A DNA stretch of 64,000 bases from Cytobacillus oceanisediminis (GTDB taxonomy: Bacteria > Bacillota > Bacilli > Bacillales > Cytobacillaceae). The notes under the pieces are model-generated. The model was not told the DNA's origin and did no database searches. It saw nothing but the letters and a program-made list of their open reading frames with translations. Positions 8,473 through 16,592 of this stretch are shown here, piece after piece (the stretch's first letter is position 1; each line of letters opens with the position of its first letter). The stretch lies in NCBI RefSeq assembly GCF_003182355.1, contig NZ_QGTW01000007.1, positions 186,001-250,000 of the forward strand, read 5' to 3'. Position numbers and translations under genes: made by a program.

Positions 8473-9378
8473 TTACTTAATGGAAAGAGTGCTATATGCT
8501 TCTGCATCCGTCTTCCCATCACTATTGTCATTATCTTTATCCTTCATTTTATGGTCAGGCTTTTTCGTTTTATGCCTATGGTAAATCGCACTTATTTCAC
8601 CGCCAATAACAAGAGCAAGCCCTGTCAAAAAGAACCATAGCATCATGACAATTACTCCGCCCAAGCTTCCATATGTAGCGGAATAATTTCCAAAATTGCT
8701 TACATAATAAGATAAACCCAGTGATATAAGCAGCCACATTACAGTTGCTGCCAGTGCACCAGGGATAACATGTTTAAAAGGATAGTGCTTATTTGGGGCA
8801 ACCTTGTAAAGGATTGCCAAAATAGATACCATAATGGCAAATGCAATTACCCATCTTAAAACTGTAATAAGAACTTGCATGCCGTTTGGTATATGAATAA
8901 AGTTTTCTGCAAAGTTCATAATCACTTTTCCGAAAACCGGCAAAATCATTGCGATGATAACTGCTACAATCAATCCTAGTGTCAAACCGATAGATATGAG
9001 CCTTGATTTAATAAACGACCTTGTTTCCTTAACGTCAAAAGCATCATTCATAGCTCTTATAAATGCCTGCATCCCGTTGGAAGCCGACCATAATGTACCG
9101 ATAATACCAAAAGTCAGCAGTCCGCCATTTGGCTTCGTTATAATATTTACAACATTGTCCTCAATTACACTATATGAATCTGCCGGCATCACTGTCTGCA
9201 AATAAGTTAATGCTTTTTGGGGATCCAAAGAAAGGTATGGAACAATGGAAATAAGCAGGATTAACAAAGGAAAAATGGAGAGCATATAGTAATAGGCTTG
9301 CTCAGCTGCAAGCCCGGTTGCCCGGTCATTTTTAAATTCCTTTCCGAGCTTCTTGCCAAATTTTATAACCTTATTCAT
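8473..9378 (-). CDS. YihY/BrkB-family inner membrane protein
   Basis: 301 aa. Opens with the family signature GLAAEQAYYYMLSIFPLLILLISIVPY, continues through about six membrane helices including the GTLWSASNGMQAFIRAMNDAFDVKETRSF loop region (family-conserved), and ends with a charged cytoplasmic tail. The family was once annotated as ribonuclease BN, which is not supported; a transport or envelope role is guessed. The clear start is ATG 9378 (MNKVIKFGKK) with GGGAGG upstream. It is divergent from the small Cys-rich peptide operon; its own regulation is not apparent. Confidence 0.9.
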   Translation of the reverse strand: MNKVIKFGKKLGKEFKNDRATGLAAEQAYYYMLSIFPLLILLISIVPYLSLDPQKALTYLQTVMPADSYSVIEDNVVNIITKPNGGLLTFGIIGTLWSASNGMQAFIRAMNDAFDVKETRSFIKSRLISIGLTLGLIVAVIIAMILPVFGKVIMNFAENFIHIPNGMQVLITVLRWVIAFAIMVSILAILYKVAPNKHYPFKHVIPGALAATVMWLLISLGLSYYVSNFGNYSATYGSLGGVIVMMLWFFLTGLALVIGGEISAIYHRHKTKKPDHKMKDKDNDNSDGKTDAEAYSTLSIK

Positions 9379-9475
9379 TTTTACCTATCCTCCCTTGTCC
9401 ATCTTAAGAAGCTTTGTAAGAATTCTTTTCCCCATGGATAGAGGTTATAATCATTTTTCAGCAGAAAAAATATTT

Positions 9476-9549
9476 ATCAATTTTTTTTGATTTTTAAGTT
9501 GCGTTTTGGAAGTAATGGAATTATAATACAAATATCAAAACATTTTGAT
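9476..9549 (+). promoter_or_regulatory. Promoter with two ArsR-type operators (Cys-peptide operon)
   Basis: Operator 1 is ATCAATTTTTTTTGAT (9476-9491). The -35 is TTGCGT (9499-9504), the spacer is 17 bp, and the -10 is TATAAT (9522-9527). Operator 2 is ATCAAAACATTTTGAT (9534-9549) over the expected start point. The same order and near-identical spacing occur in front of arsR at 18240-18315. Control by that ArsR is inferred from the shared architecture. Confidence 0.82.
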
Positions 9550-9601
9550 TTAACAAAACAACGAATAGATTTTCATACTAATTTTATTTTTCACACTAAA
9601 A

Positions 9602-9617
9602 ATCAATTTTTTTTGAT
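9602..9617. promoter_or_regulatory. Third ArsR-type operator copy
   Basis: ATCAATTTTTTTTGAT, identical to the site at 9476-9491, in the leader between the promoter and the first Cys-rich small gene. Confidence 0.65.
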
Positions 9618-9654
9618 TGATAAAACAAATTTTATTGATTAAGGAGTTGGATTT

Positions 9655-9825
9655 ATGTTTCGCTTTGAAGATTTTATGGTCATAGAGCTTAAACAAAAAG
9701 AAATTGAAAAGGAAGCTCGGAATGCCTGGAAGTTCTCTCCTCCTCTAAAAGAAGAGCCTGCCCGCAAGACACCTGCCAGACAGGAATTTGGAGGCTGCAG
9801 ATGCATCCCATGTGAAAACTGTTAA
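9655..9825 (+). CDS. Small protein with Cys-rich C-terminus, ArsR-regulon candidate
   Basis: 56 aa: MFRFEDFMVIELKQKEIEKE, a Pro/Lys-rich linker, and a C-terminal cluster GGCRCIPCENC with four Cys in nine residues. The cluster would suit soft metal or metalloid binding (inference). No family is recognised. AAGGAG is placed 8 nt before ATG 9655. It is first in a two-gene unit with the 40-aa CC-motif peptide, behind a promoter that duplicates the arsR promoter. An arsenic/antimony response is therefore the most economical idea, but it is not shown. Confidence 0.72.
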   Translation: MFRFEDFMVIELKQKEIEKEARNAWKFSPPLKEEPARKTPARQEFGGCRCIPCENC

Positions 9826-9859
9826 TTTCGGTTTTTACTCGAAAGGAGGTGAGATCATC

Positions 9860-9982
9860 TTGAAATTCTTTAAATCCTTATCCATTACAAAAGACGGCAA
9901 GGAATGCTGCCAAATTGAAATCAAGGAAACAGAAAATAAAACAGGTACAGATTGCTGCCAGCCACCTAAACCTTGCTACTAG
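9860..9982 (+). CDS. 40-aa peptide with paired cysteines
   Basis: MKFFKSLSITKDGKECC then a charged middle, ending TDCCQPPKPCY: two CC pairs plus one more Cys in 40 residues. The start is TTG 9860, behind a nearly perfect AAAGGAGGTGA with a 7-nt spacer; a start further upstream would run through that site. It begins 34 nt after the stop of the 56-aa Cys-rich gene and is followed by a terminator, so the two form one small operon under the ArsR-type operators. No known family; a metal- or metalloid-binding role is inferred only from the Cys content and the promoter. Confidence 0.72.
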   Translation: MKFFKSLSITKDGKECCQIEIKETENKTGTDCCQPPKPCY

Positions 9983-9994
9983 TCCCCTGAAATA

Positions 9995-10037
9995 GAAAGG
10001 TGCCGCCAGGCTAAACTGGGACACCTTTTCTATTTTT
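9995..10037. terminator. Terminator between convergent genes
   Basis: AAAGGTG / CACCTTT outer stem with an inner CCAG / CTGG pairing and T-rich flank; it closes the Cys-peptide operon and overlaps the 3' end of the minus-strand gene. Confidence 0.7.
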
Positions 10038-10557
10038 GATATAAATTATTAAACATTCTTTTCATAAAATAATCATCTTCACATTTTTCACGTTTAAAAG
10101 GGATTCTCTTCCCTCTTTTCGTAATCTTTTCCTGTTTTTCCCAGTTATTTGACTCCTTCTTTAAATGAAGCATATTATTCTGGTTTTTAAGGTCCTTGTA
10201 AAAGATATATGCCTCATCTGGATGGCCATGAAAAAAATAAAGCCTCTTTTCTCCTGTTGATTCGCCGCTCATATACTTTTTTAAACTCTCCAAATGGGGA
10301 TCTTCCCCGGCAGAAAGAACTGTATATTTCATCAGATCAATCATATTCATATACATGCTCTGATCAATAATTTCATCATATTTATGTCCAAAACTTGCAA
10401 AAACATCTCTTATTACCTGCTCGTTGAATTCCTTTGTCCGAATTTCCTGCTTCCTGATGCATTCAAGATCCTCTTTTTTAATATCCTTGGCAAAAACTGC
10501 ACCTGTAAAATTCAATGACAGTAGTATCACCAGCAAAATGAATAACCATCTTCGCAT
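10030..10557 (-). CDS. Secreted protein of unknown function
   Basis: About 175 aa. MRRWLFILLVILLSL plus NFTGAVFA forms a Sec signal peptide. The mature part is charged and contains FNEQVIRDVFASFGHKYDEI and a basic C-terminus. No family is recognised. ATG 10557 is preferred over the longer frame at 10584 because GAGGTGATTCT precedes it and the signal peptide begins there. There is no obvious operon partner. Confidence 0.68.
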   Translation of the reverse strand: MRRWLFILLVILLSLNFTGAVFAKDIKKEDLECIRKQEIRTKEFNEQVIRDVFASFGHKYDEIIDQSMYMNMIDLMKYTVLSAGEDPHLESLKKYMSGESTGEKRLYFFHGHPDEAYIFYKDLKNQNNMLHLKKESNNWEKQEKITKRGKRIPFKREKCEDDYFMKRMFNNLYQK

Positions 10558-10886
10558 AGAATCACCTCGCAGGTATTTTTCCATTAAAAGAAAAAATTAT
10601 CCTTTTAATTCGAATGGAGCTGTAAGGTAATTTCGTGGATCATAGATCAACAAATTATTTGCGTGGACTTGGTGGTAACCAAGTTAATCCAAGAAGTGTT
10701 ATAATCATTTTAATAAAATGTACCTGCCAAAGTTCTTTTCAGGATATGTACTAATGTTTTATATAGAATAAGAATGGCACAAGCTCTCATATTATCGTAT
10801 AAAGCCTTACGTGAATTGCCAGCAGAATAATCCTGGCTTTGCAGACTAACCCAGCAACTCTATGCAATCATGTTTTTTATTTTTTT

Positions 10887-11125
10887 GGCTCTTTTAAACT
10901 TGCCTTTTGATTTCCGCTCCAGGCACTCAGCGACCGCGGGCGGTCCGACGCTCCTCGGCGTTAATGCCTGCAAGGGTCTCCCTTTGCTCGCGTTTCCCGC
11001 TGGACATTGGATAAGCATCCTCGAATTAACACCGCACGAAGGAAATACGTAAGCATTTTCGAGGAATTCGTTCCTTCCGCTCCAATCAACAGGGTGCCAA
11101 AATCAGCAGTAAGCTAACATTGCCT
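10887..11125 (+). repeat. Dispersed repeat family A, copy 1
   Basis: Most of the 628-bp gap 10558-11185 is this element. It runs from GGCTCTTTTAAACTTG, TTGATTTCCGCTCCAGG, a GC-rich middle (GCGGGCGGTCCG, CTCCTCGGCG), to CTTCCGCTCCAATCAAC and AGGGTGCCAAAATCAGC. Related copies lie at 21378, 28630 (inverted) and 41275 (inverted), with fragments at 16690 and 48404. The ends are partly inverted (GTTGATT / AATCAAC). No coding potential is seen. From memory, similar elements are common between genes in Bacillaceae. The rest of the gap (10558-10886) shows only a 7-bp hairpin, ACTTGGT-GGTA-ACCAAGT, near 10666. Confidence 0.75.
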
Positions 11126-11185
11126 TTTTTATAAGTGCAGCTTTAATCAGCCTTTTTCTTAAAATAACTAAAATGGGGGTCATTT

Positions 11186-12079
11186 ATGAATGTTCCGTTG
11201 GAATCTGGAGTTGAGCAAAACGTACATAAAGGGTTAACGAAAGCCAAGCTTGCCAAGAGAATCTTCTTTATCATATTAGGAGCGGTTCTTATGGGAGTCG
11301 GGATTGAAGAATTTTTAGTTCCCAATAAGATACTCGATGGCGGGATTGTAGGCATCTCCATTATCCTTTCCCATCTATCCGGCTGGAAGCTCGGCTGGTT
11401 CATATTCGTTTTGAATATTCCATTCTTCTACATAGGCTACAAGCAAATAGGAAAAACCTTTGCATTATCCACCTTATTGGGCATCGCCGTATTATCCGCT
11501 ACCACCCTCCTTTTGCATGACGTCCCTGTCTTTACAGAAGACTTGCTATTGGCGACTGTATTTGGCGGAATTGTCCTTGGAATAGGGGTCGGCATGGTTA
11601 TCAGGTACGGGGGATCATTGGATGGAACAGAAATTCTGGCCATTCTCGTAAACAAAAAACTCCCCTTCTCTGTAGGGGAAATCATCATGTTCTTCAATAT
11701 CTTTATTTTTGGAACAGCTGGTTTTGTATTCGGCTGGAATCGCGCCATGTATTCCATCCTTGCTTATTTCATTGCTTTTAAAACCATTGATGTGGTCATA
11801 CGCGGGCTTGATGAATCCAAATCGGCTTGGATCATCAGTGAAAATCACCAAGTGATCGGCGAAGCAATCCTTGCACGGCTCGGAAGGGGAGTTACCTATT
11901 TAAATGGCGAAGGCGCCTATACTGGCGACGATAAAAAAGTGATATTCTGCGTAATTACCAGGCTGGAAGAAGCAAAACTAAAAGCCATTGTCGAAGAAAT
12001 CGATCCCAATGCGTTTTTAGCAGTTGCTGATATTGCTGAGGTAAGAGGCGGAAGATTTAAAAAGAAAGCCATCCACTAA
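11186..12079 (+). CDS. YitT family membrane protein (DUF161 + DUF2179)
   Basis: 297 aa. Five or six N-terminal membrane helices (VPNKILDGGIVGISIILSHL, GIGVGMVIRYGGSLDGTEIL are YitT signatures) are followed by a cytoplasmic DUF2179 domain (DDKKVIFCVITRLEEAKLK, DPNAFLAVADIAEVRGG). Transport substrate unknown. ATG 11186 is behind a G-rich GGGGGT. A shorter relative without the DUF2179 domain is found at 50292. Its terminator overlaps the stop codon. Confidence 0.9.
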   Translation: MNVPLESGVEQNVHKGLTKAKLAKRIFFIILGAVLMGVGIEEFLVPNKILDGGIVGISIILSHLSGWKLGWFIFVLNIPFFYIGYKQIGKTFALSTLLGIAVLSATTLLLHDVPVFTEDLLLATVFGGIVLGIGVGMVIRYGGSLDGTEILAILVNKKLPFSVGEIIMFFNIFIFGTAGFVFGWNRAMYSILAYFIAFKTIDVVIRGLDESKSAWIISENHQVIGEAILARLGRGVTYLNGEGAYTGDDKKVIFCVITRLEEAKLKAIVEEIDPNAFLAVADIAEVRGGRFKKKAIH

Positions 12080-12093
12080 GGATGGATTTTTTT
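12069..12093 (+). terminator. Rho-independent terminator overlapping yitT-like stop
   Basis: 6-bp stem CCATCC / GGATGG, loop ACTAA (which contains the stop codon), then eight T residues. Confidence 0.85.
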
Positions 12094-12120
12094 ATGGCTT
12101 TGAAGGGTTTTATAATTTGA

Positions 12121-12476
12121 TTTATGCGCCGACTCGGGAATTAGCGTCGCCGGCAATTCTTATGCGTGGGCTGGACCTTTTACGAACGGACACGATCATT
12201 TACGCGCGGGTTTTAATTGTTTACGTGTGATTTTTAACCTTTTACGTGTTTACTCGGCTTTTACGCGCAGGATCCTCCCCTTTGCACGGGGCTACACTCC
12301 TTTTATACGCGGACTTCCTTGATTTACGCGCGGGTTTGAACTGGTTATGCGCGCCCTTTTCTTTAATGCGCGGAGCTGGGGCCTTTGCGAGCAGGTACGA
12401 ATCGCTTGTGCGCGGTTTTCAAGTTATTTACGACTTTTTATACCTTTTACGGGCTTACTTGGCTTTACCCCGGCTT
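12121..12476. repeat. Degenerate tandem repeat, about 18 units of about 20 bp
   Basis: Eighteen units begin near 12121, 12141, 12160, 12179, 12199, 12220, 12241, 12260, 12281, 12302, 12323, 12344, 12362, 12383, 12405, 12426, 12445 and 12463. Each starts TTTACGCGCGG or a close variant (TTATGCGCG, TTTGCACGGG, TTTATACGCGG) followed by about 10 unconserved bases. The spacing is 18-22 bp, mostly 21, i.e. two helical turns. No convincing coding frame. It fills the gap between the YitT-like gene and the minus-strand yidH-like gene. Confidence 0.85.
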
Positions 12477-12839
12477 TTAAATCAAAATAAAAAATAAATA
12501 GGTTAACAATAAAATAAATATCAAAAGGATGATGGTAGTTATTAAATAGATTAAAGACCTTGATGAAGTGTAGGTTTGCGTATTAATTCTTTTTCGAATC
12601 CGAAAATAATTCATGGTTGAATATAATAGAATGGTAAGTCCGGTAACCAGCGAGAATAGACTTAATGCTACCGCAATCCTGTCAGCAAATTCATTTACCC
12701 TCTGTATGTTATTAAAATGCAGTGTAGATGCCAGAACTCCTATGCCGGTCATAGCTATAGACGTACGAACCCATGCCAAAAAAGTGCGTTCGTTGGCCAA
12801 GTGCTGCTGTATGTATTTTGACTCCTTTGTTTCTTCCAT
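12477..12839 (-). CDS. YidH-like DUF202 membrane protein
   Basis: 120 aa. Signature DUF202: QQHLANERTFLAWVRTSIAMTGIG, then three membrane helices (12-bp-spaced Arg/Lys loop YFRIRKRIN between the second and third). Function unknown. ATG 12839 (MEETKESKY) has GGGGAGAG about 9 nt upstream; the in-frame TTG at 12848 would be too close to it. The 3' end abuts the tandem repeat. Confidence 0.88.
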   Translation of the reverse strand: MEETKESKYIQQHLANERTFLAWVRTSIAMTGIGVLASTLHFNNIQRVNEFADRIAVALSLFSLVTGLTILLYSTMNYFRIRKRINTQTYTSSRSLIYLITTIILLIFILLLTYLFFILI

Positions 12840-12904
12840 TTGAAACAACTCTCCCCGGATTAGAGTATAGCTTTATATTTTCCATTTAATCTTTAGTTAA
12901 ACTT

Positions 12905-12931
12905 AAAAAAGGGACAGCAAAAGCTGTCACC
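12905..12931 (-). terminator. Terminator of the yrk/persulfide operon
   Basis: On the minus strand GTGACAGC-TTTT-GCTGTCCC is followed by six T residues, just after the TauE/YrkJ stop. Confidence 0.85.
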
Positions 12932-12940
12932 ACTTTTATA

Positions 12941-13717
12941 TTATAGAATATCCATCCAGATTTTAATGGATGTACCCAATATAAGCGCAGCCAGGATTAC
13001 CTGCAGGATTTTTGTATTTACTTTTTTTCCGGCATTGGCACCTAAAGGAGAAGCTATTAAGCTGGCAATGATCATGATAGCTGCAGGAATATAGTCTACC
13101 TGCCCTGTCGCCACTTTTCCGACTGTTGATCCAATTGAAGAAATAAAGGTAATTGCCAGAGATGTTGCAATGGTCATCCTTGTAGGAATTTTTAACACAA
13201 CGAGCATGATTGGAACAAGGAGGAATGCCCCTGCAGCACCAACGATACCAGCTCCAATCCCGACAATTAGAGCAAAGAAGGCTGCAAGCCATTTATTGAA
13301 CTTTACCTGATCCAGTGGTATATCGTCCAAACCCTTTTTCGGTACGAACATCATGATTGCAGCGATTAAAGCCAATATTCCGTACACTAGGTTAAGGCCG
13401 CCTTCAGACATGAAACGCGAACCGTAGCTTCCGATCAAACTACCGATTAATATAGCAGAACCCATATATATGATAAGTGTTTTATTTAAATAGCCGCCTT
13501 TTCTGTATGCCCAGATGCCCCCAATTGTAGCAAAAAACACCTGTACAGCACTGATTCCGGATACTTCATGGGCGGAAAATGACGCTAAACCAAATAATGG
13601 CGGAATGTATAAAAGCATAGGGTATTTAATAATTGAACCGCCGATTCCGACCATACCGGAAATATAAGAGCCGATGAAACCAATTAAAAAGATAACGATT
13701 AAAAATGTAAATTCCAT
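12941..13717 (-). CDS. yrkJ: TauE/SafE-family sulfur exporter (YrkJ-like)
   Basis: 258 aa, seven to eight membrane helices in two related halves. The TauE/SafE motifs [17 protein letters not shown] (N half) and [19 protein letters not shown] (C half) are present. These proteins export sulfite, thiosulfate or other sulfur anions. It is the last gene of a five-gene operon of the B. subtilis yrkEFHIJ and S. aureus cst type, downstream of persulfide-handling enzymes, which fits removal of their sulfite or thiosulfate product. AAAGGAGGG precedes ATG 13717. A terminator-like hairpin separates it from yrkI. Confidence 0.9.
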   Translation of the reverse strand: MEFTFLIVIFLIGFIGSYISGMVGIGGSIIKYPMLLYIPPLFGLASFSAHEVSGISAVQVFFATIGGIWAYRKGGYLNKTLIIYMGSAILIGSLIGSYGSRFMSEGGLNLVYGILALIAAIMMFVPKKGLDDIPLDQVKFNKWLAAFFALIVGIGAGIVGAAGAFLLVPIMLVVLKIPTRMTIATSLAITFISSIGSTVGKVATGQVDYIPAAIMIIASLIASPLGANAGKKVNTKILQVILAALILGTSIKIWMDIL

Positions 13718-13744
13718 GTGGCTGTTCCCTCCTTTAATCGAAAA

Positions 13745-13765
13745 AAGGGAGTAAAAAACTCCCTT
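13745..13765 (-). terminator. Intra-operon hairpin before yrkJ
   Basis: Minus-strand AAGGGAGT / ACTCCCTT with a T-rich loop, then six T residues. It looks like a partial terminator or processing site that would lower expression of the exporter relative to upstream genes. Confidence 0.7.
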
Positions 13766-13781
13766 ATATCATTTCATTATA

Positions 13782-14009
13782 TTAGCCTTTTTGAACCCAG
13801 AACTTTAGAACTCCATTATCGTCCTCATGTTTTAAAAGTTCATGGCCTGTTGATTCTGTCCAGGCAGCTAAATCTTTCACTGCACCTTTGTCAGTTGCAT
13901 GAATTTCAAGCACTTGGCCTGATTCAATTTCTCCGATTGCTTTCTTTGTTTTTACGATTGGCATTGGGCAAGCCAGACCTTTTGCATCTAATACTTTTGT
14001 TACGTTCAT
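13782..14009 (-). CDS. yrkI: TusA-family sulfurtransferase (YrkI-like)
   Basis: 75 aa TusA fold. The catalytic Cys is in GLACPMPIVKTKKAI (C-P-x-P motif), followed by VLEIHATDKGAVKDLAAW. It carries persulfide sulfur between partners. It lies in the operon between the rhodanese/MBL persulfide dioxygenase and the exporter. Full length for the family. It is very similar in plan to the N-terminal half of YrkF at 15237, so two TusA units occur in one operon. Confidence 0.95.
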   Translation of the reverse strand: MNVTKVLDAKGLACPMPIVKTKKAIGEIESGQVLEIHATDKGAVKDLAAWTESTGHELLKHEDDNGVLKFWVQKG

Positions 14010-14071
14010 GATTTCATTCCTCCGATTTTTTTAGTTAGTATCAAGTTAAAGCAGAGTCTAATTCAAATAAG

Positions 14072-15184
14072 CTATCTTACCGCACAGCGGTTAGGCCCGA
14101 TTTCCATTTCACGCTGTTTCTCTTCATCCGGGCTGATTTTACCCATATTTGTTTCACGGATTTCCTGATAAGCATTCGGCTGAGGAGGAAGGTTTTCAGA
14201 AACCAATTTTCTGAACTCACCTTCGTCTTCAATGTTTAATCCGTGGTTTTTAGCAAATAAAGTGCCAAGCTTTTCAGATACGCTGCCATCTTCATTTAAC
14301 TCATCAATGATCATGAAGTGCGCAGGCATAACAATTAATTGGCTTGATAGCTCTTTATAACGCTTGTAAAGTGTTTCCCTTAAATCTCCAGCCCAGTCAC
14401 CAGCTTTACCCGCCAAGTCAGGACGTCCGATTGAATCGATGAACAGGATATCACCTGATAGAAGGTATTGATCATCAACTACGAAAGATGTTGAACCAAT
14501 TGTATGGCCTGGTGAATAAACAGCCTGAATGGTAATCTTTGTGGAACCAATCATTACTCCGTTTCCATCTTCAAGGCGGTTATAATCAAATGTTACTTCT
14601 TCAGCATCCTTAGGAGGAAGCCAGTATGAAGCACCTGTTTTTTCAGCAATTTTTCTTCCGCCGGAAATATGGTCAGCGTGTAGATGTGTATCAAAAATAT
14701 GCTTGATTACTGCATCCTTTTCAGCAGCAAAGTCAGTAAATACATCAGTCATTCTTGTTGCATCAACAATCGCAGCTTCACCGTTTGAAATAACCATGTA
14801 AGATAGGCAGCCTTTACCGATGCGGACGAATTGATACATTTCTCCGCCATCCTTCAAGTCTCCTACTTTAACTGGCTCAAGGTGTTCACTCCAGGCTTTC
14901 ATTCCGCCTTGCAGGTAAGAAGCTTCCCGTCCTGCTTCTTCAAGCATATCTGCAACCATTACGGAAGAACCTTCTTTTGCACAAACTACTAATAGCTCTT
15001 TATCCGCTGGGATTTTATCAAGAATAGGTTCTACTCCATCAAGAAGATCAAAGTAAGGAACATTCAAATATTCAAAGTTTTTTCCTTCGATTTTCCAATT
15101 GCTAAAGTCATCTTCATTTCGAACATCAAGTACAAATAAATTGTCGTTATTGAATACTTTTTTCGTTACTTCCTTAGCTGTCAT
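14072..15184 (-). CDS. yrkH: Rhodanese - metallo-beta-lactamase persulfide dioxygenase (YrkH/CstB-like)
   Basis: About 370 aa. The N-terminal rhodanese has its Cys in the VVCAKEGSS loop. The metallo-beta-lactamase domain is of the ETHE1 class: THLHADH (H-x-H-x-D-H), SPGHT, LSGDILF and MPAH supply the iron ligands. The conserved C-terminus ends GPNRC. It would oxidise or transfer persulfide sulfur with O2. S. aureus CstB has the opposite domain order. ATG 15184 is preferred to the GTG at 15196, because AAGGAG overlaps that GTG. The C-terminal 25 residues are echoed by a broken second copy at 16593. Confidence 0.93.
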   Translation of the reverse strand: MTAKEVTKKVFNNDNLFVLDVRNEDDFSNWKIEGKNFEYLNVPYFDLLDGVEPILDKIPADKELLVVCAKEGSSVMVADMLEEAGREASYLQGGMKAWSEHLEPVKVGDLKDGGEMYQFVRIGKGCLSYMVISNGEAAIVDATRMTDVFTDFAAEKDAVIKHIFDTHLHADHISGGRKIAEKTGASYWLPPKDAEEVTFDYNRLEDGNGVMIGSTKITIQAVYSPGHTIGSTSFVVDDQYLLSGDILFIDSIGRPDLAGKAGDWAGDLRETLYKRYKELSSQLIVMPAHFMIIDELNEDGSVSEKLGTLFAKNHGLNIEDEGEFRKLVSENLPPQPNAYQEIRETNMGKISPDEEKQREMEIGPNRCAVR

Positions 15185-15236
15185 TGCGTTTGCCACTCCT
15201 TATACCTCCTACCGTATTATTTCGCTTAAAAAATTT

Positions 15237-15815
15237 TTAGTTAACTTTTGTTTCAGTTGGCCCATTCCACTCGGACATTCCAGGAACAACATTTGTTACG
15301 TTTGTGAAACCTTTTTCGGCTAATGTCTGTGATGCCATATCACTGCGGCTCCCTGTACGGCATACAACATAGATTTTCTTATCCTTGTTCCATTCACCGA
15401 TGCGCTCTTCCAGTTCGCCGAAAGGAATTGAAATAGCGTTCGGAATATGTCCAAATGCAAATTCAGCAGGCTCTCGTACGTCAAGGACTACGATATCAGA
15501 ATTTGAATCAAGTTGTTTTTGTAAGTCTTCATTTGAGGCAACAGACTCAAACTTTGCAGCTTCGCGCTCTTCATTTGCACTTGCTTTGCGGATATAGTGC
15601 TTTAGCACTTCTCCTTCTTCAATTGTTCCAAGGTACTGATGGCCTGAGCTTTTTGCCCATGCTAGGATATCAGCCTTTGAACCTTTATCAGTTGCAAGAA
15701 CTTCAAGCACTTCACCAGGATTTAAATCATTAATTGCTTTTTTTGTTCTAACAATCGGCATTGGGCATGCAAGGCCTTTTGCATTTACAGTAAAGTTTGT
15801 TTTTAATGCTTCCAT
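15237..15815 (-). CDS. yrkF: TusA - rhodanese fusion sulfurtransferase (YrkF-like)
   Basis: 192 aa. Residues about 8-75 are a TusA domain (GLACPMPIVRTKKAI, TDKGSKADILAW). Residues about 95-190 are a rhodanese with catalytic loop VVCRTGSRS. The fusion resembles S. aureus CstA without its third domain and B. subtilis YrkF. It relays sulfane sulfur to the persulfide dioxygenase encoded next. GGGGGAT precedes ATG 15815; 52 bp separate it from yrkH. Confidence 0.94.
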   Translation of the reverse strand: MEALKTNFTVNAKGLACPMPIVRTKKAINDLNPGEVLEVLATDKGSKADILAWAKSSGHQYLGTIEEGEVLKHYIRKASANEEREAAKFESVASNEDLQKQLDSNSDIVVLDVREPAEFAFGHIPNAISIPFGELEERIGEWNKDKKIYVVCRTGSRSDMASQTLAEKGFTNVTNVVPGMSEWNGPTETKVN

Positions 15816-15850
15816 TTTAAAAATCCCCCTATCCTATTTACGAAGTTTGA

Positions 15851-16327
15851 TTAAATGAATAAGTTGACATTGCCATCTTCTGCATCAGCTAAGTACGCTG
15901 CAACGCCGGCAAATGCAACGCCATCAATAATTTCATCTTGTTTGAAACCAAGAAGGTCAACAGTCATTTGGCAGGCTACAAGCTTAACATCCTGTTCTTT
16001 TGCCATTTCAATAAGGTCCTTTACTGGAATTGTATTGTGTTTTTTCATAATATCTTTAATCATTTTAGGACCCATTCCAGCCATATTCATTTTTGAAAGA
16101 CCCATTTTTTCAGGTCCTCTTGGCATCATTTTGCCAAACATTTTTTCCATAAATGATTTATTCACTTGAATTGGTTCATCTTTCCTTAAGGCATTTAACC
16201 CCCAGAATGTGTGAAAAATCGTTACCTCGTGATCGTAAGCAGCAGCACCATTCGCAATAATATAAGCTGCCATTACTTTATCATAGTCCCCGCTGAAAAG
16301 AACAATCGTTGTTTTTTTCTTTTCCAT
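15851..16327 (-). CDS. yrkE: DsrE/DsrF/DrsH-like sulfur-relay protein (YrkE-like)
   Basis: 158 aa. Signature IVLFSGDYDKVMAAYIIANGAAAYDHEV at the N-terminus (split by no insert), FHTFWGLNALRK, a Met-rich middle, and VKLVACQMTVDLLGF with the conserved Cys. It belongs to the DsrE2-type membrane-proximal sulfur carriers found with TusA and rhodanese genes. First gene of the operon; its leader and promoter hold three CsoR/CstR-type operators. No csoR/cstR (yrkD) gene is next to it. Confidence 0.93.
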   Translation of the reverse strand: MEKKKTTIVLFSGDYDKVMAAYIIANGAAAYDHEVTIFHTFWGLNALRKDEPIQVNKSFMEKMFGKMMPRGPEKMGLSKMNMAGMGPKMIKDIMKKHNTIPVKDLIEMAKEQDVKLVACQMTVDLLGFKQDEIIDGVAFAGVAAYLADAEDGNVNLFI

Positions 16328-16346
16328 TTATACTCATTCCTCTCTT

Positions 16347-16447
16347 TACCCTCATGGGTATATATTTAAGCAAAAAAAATCCTTGTTTATTTTATTTTTA
16401 CTGTAACAGCTATTATACCAACAGGGTATAAATACCTGATAGGGTAT
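16347..16447 (-). promoter_or_regulatory. Promoter of yrk operon with three CsoR/CstR-type operators
   Basis: Three GGGTA/TACCC palindromes: TACCCTCATGGGTA (16347-16360), TATACCAACAGGGTATA (16414-16430) and ATACCTGATAGGGTAT (16432-16447). These are the TACCC-N-GGGTA form known for CsoR-family repressors such as CstR. A minus-strand TATAAT at 16412-16417 overlaps the middle site, so binding would block transcription of yrkE onward. The repressor gene is not in this window's neighbourhood. Confidence 0.78.
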
Positions 16448-16592
16448 ATAATATCCTGTATTAGATAATCTGTCAACAGGGTTTTTTCTTTTTTAATGTA
16501 TAAAGAAGAGAATATATTTCTCCCCTTTTTTTAAAAGTTTCCCGGTTTCTTTTAAAACCACTTTCAAGCATTTGCCTCTTTTAGTGTGTACC

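Noticed and set aside
12121..12476. CRISPR array
   Set aside because: Repeats are degenerate and contiguous, with no 30-40 bp unique spacers.
12246..12497. 83-codon plus-strand frame
   Set aside because: It runs through the tandem repeat, with no ribosome-binding site and biased, repeat-driven composition.
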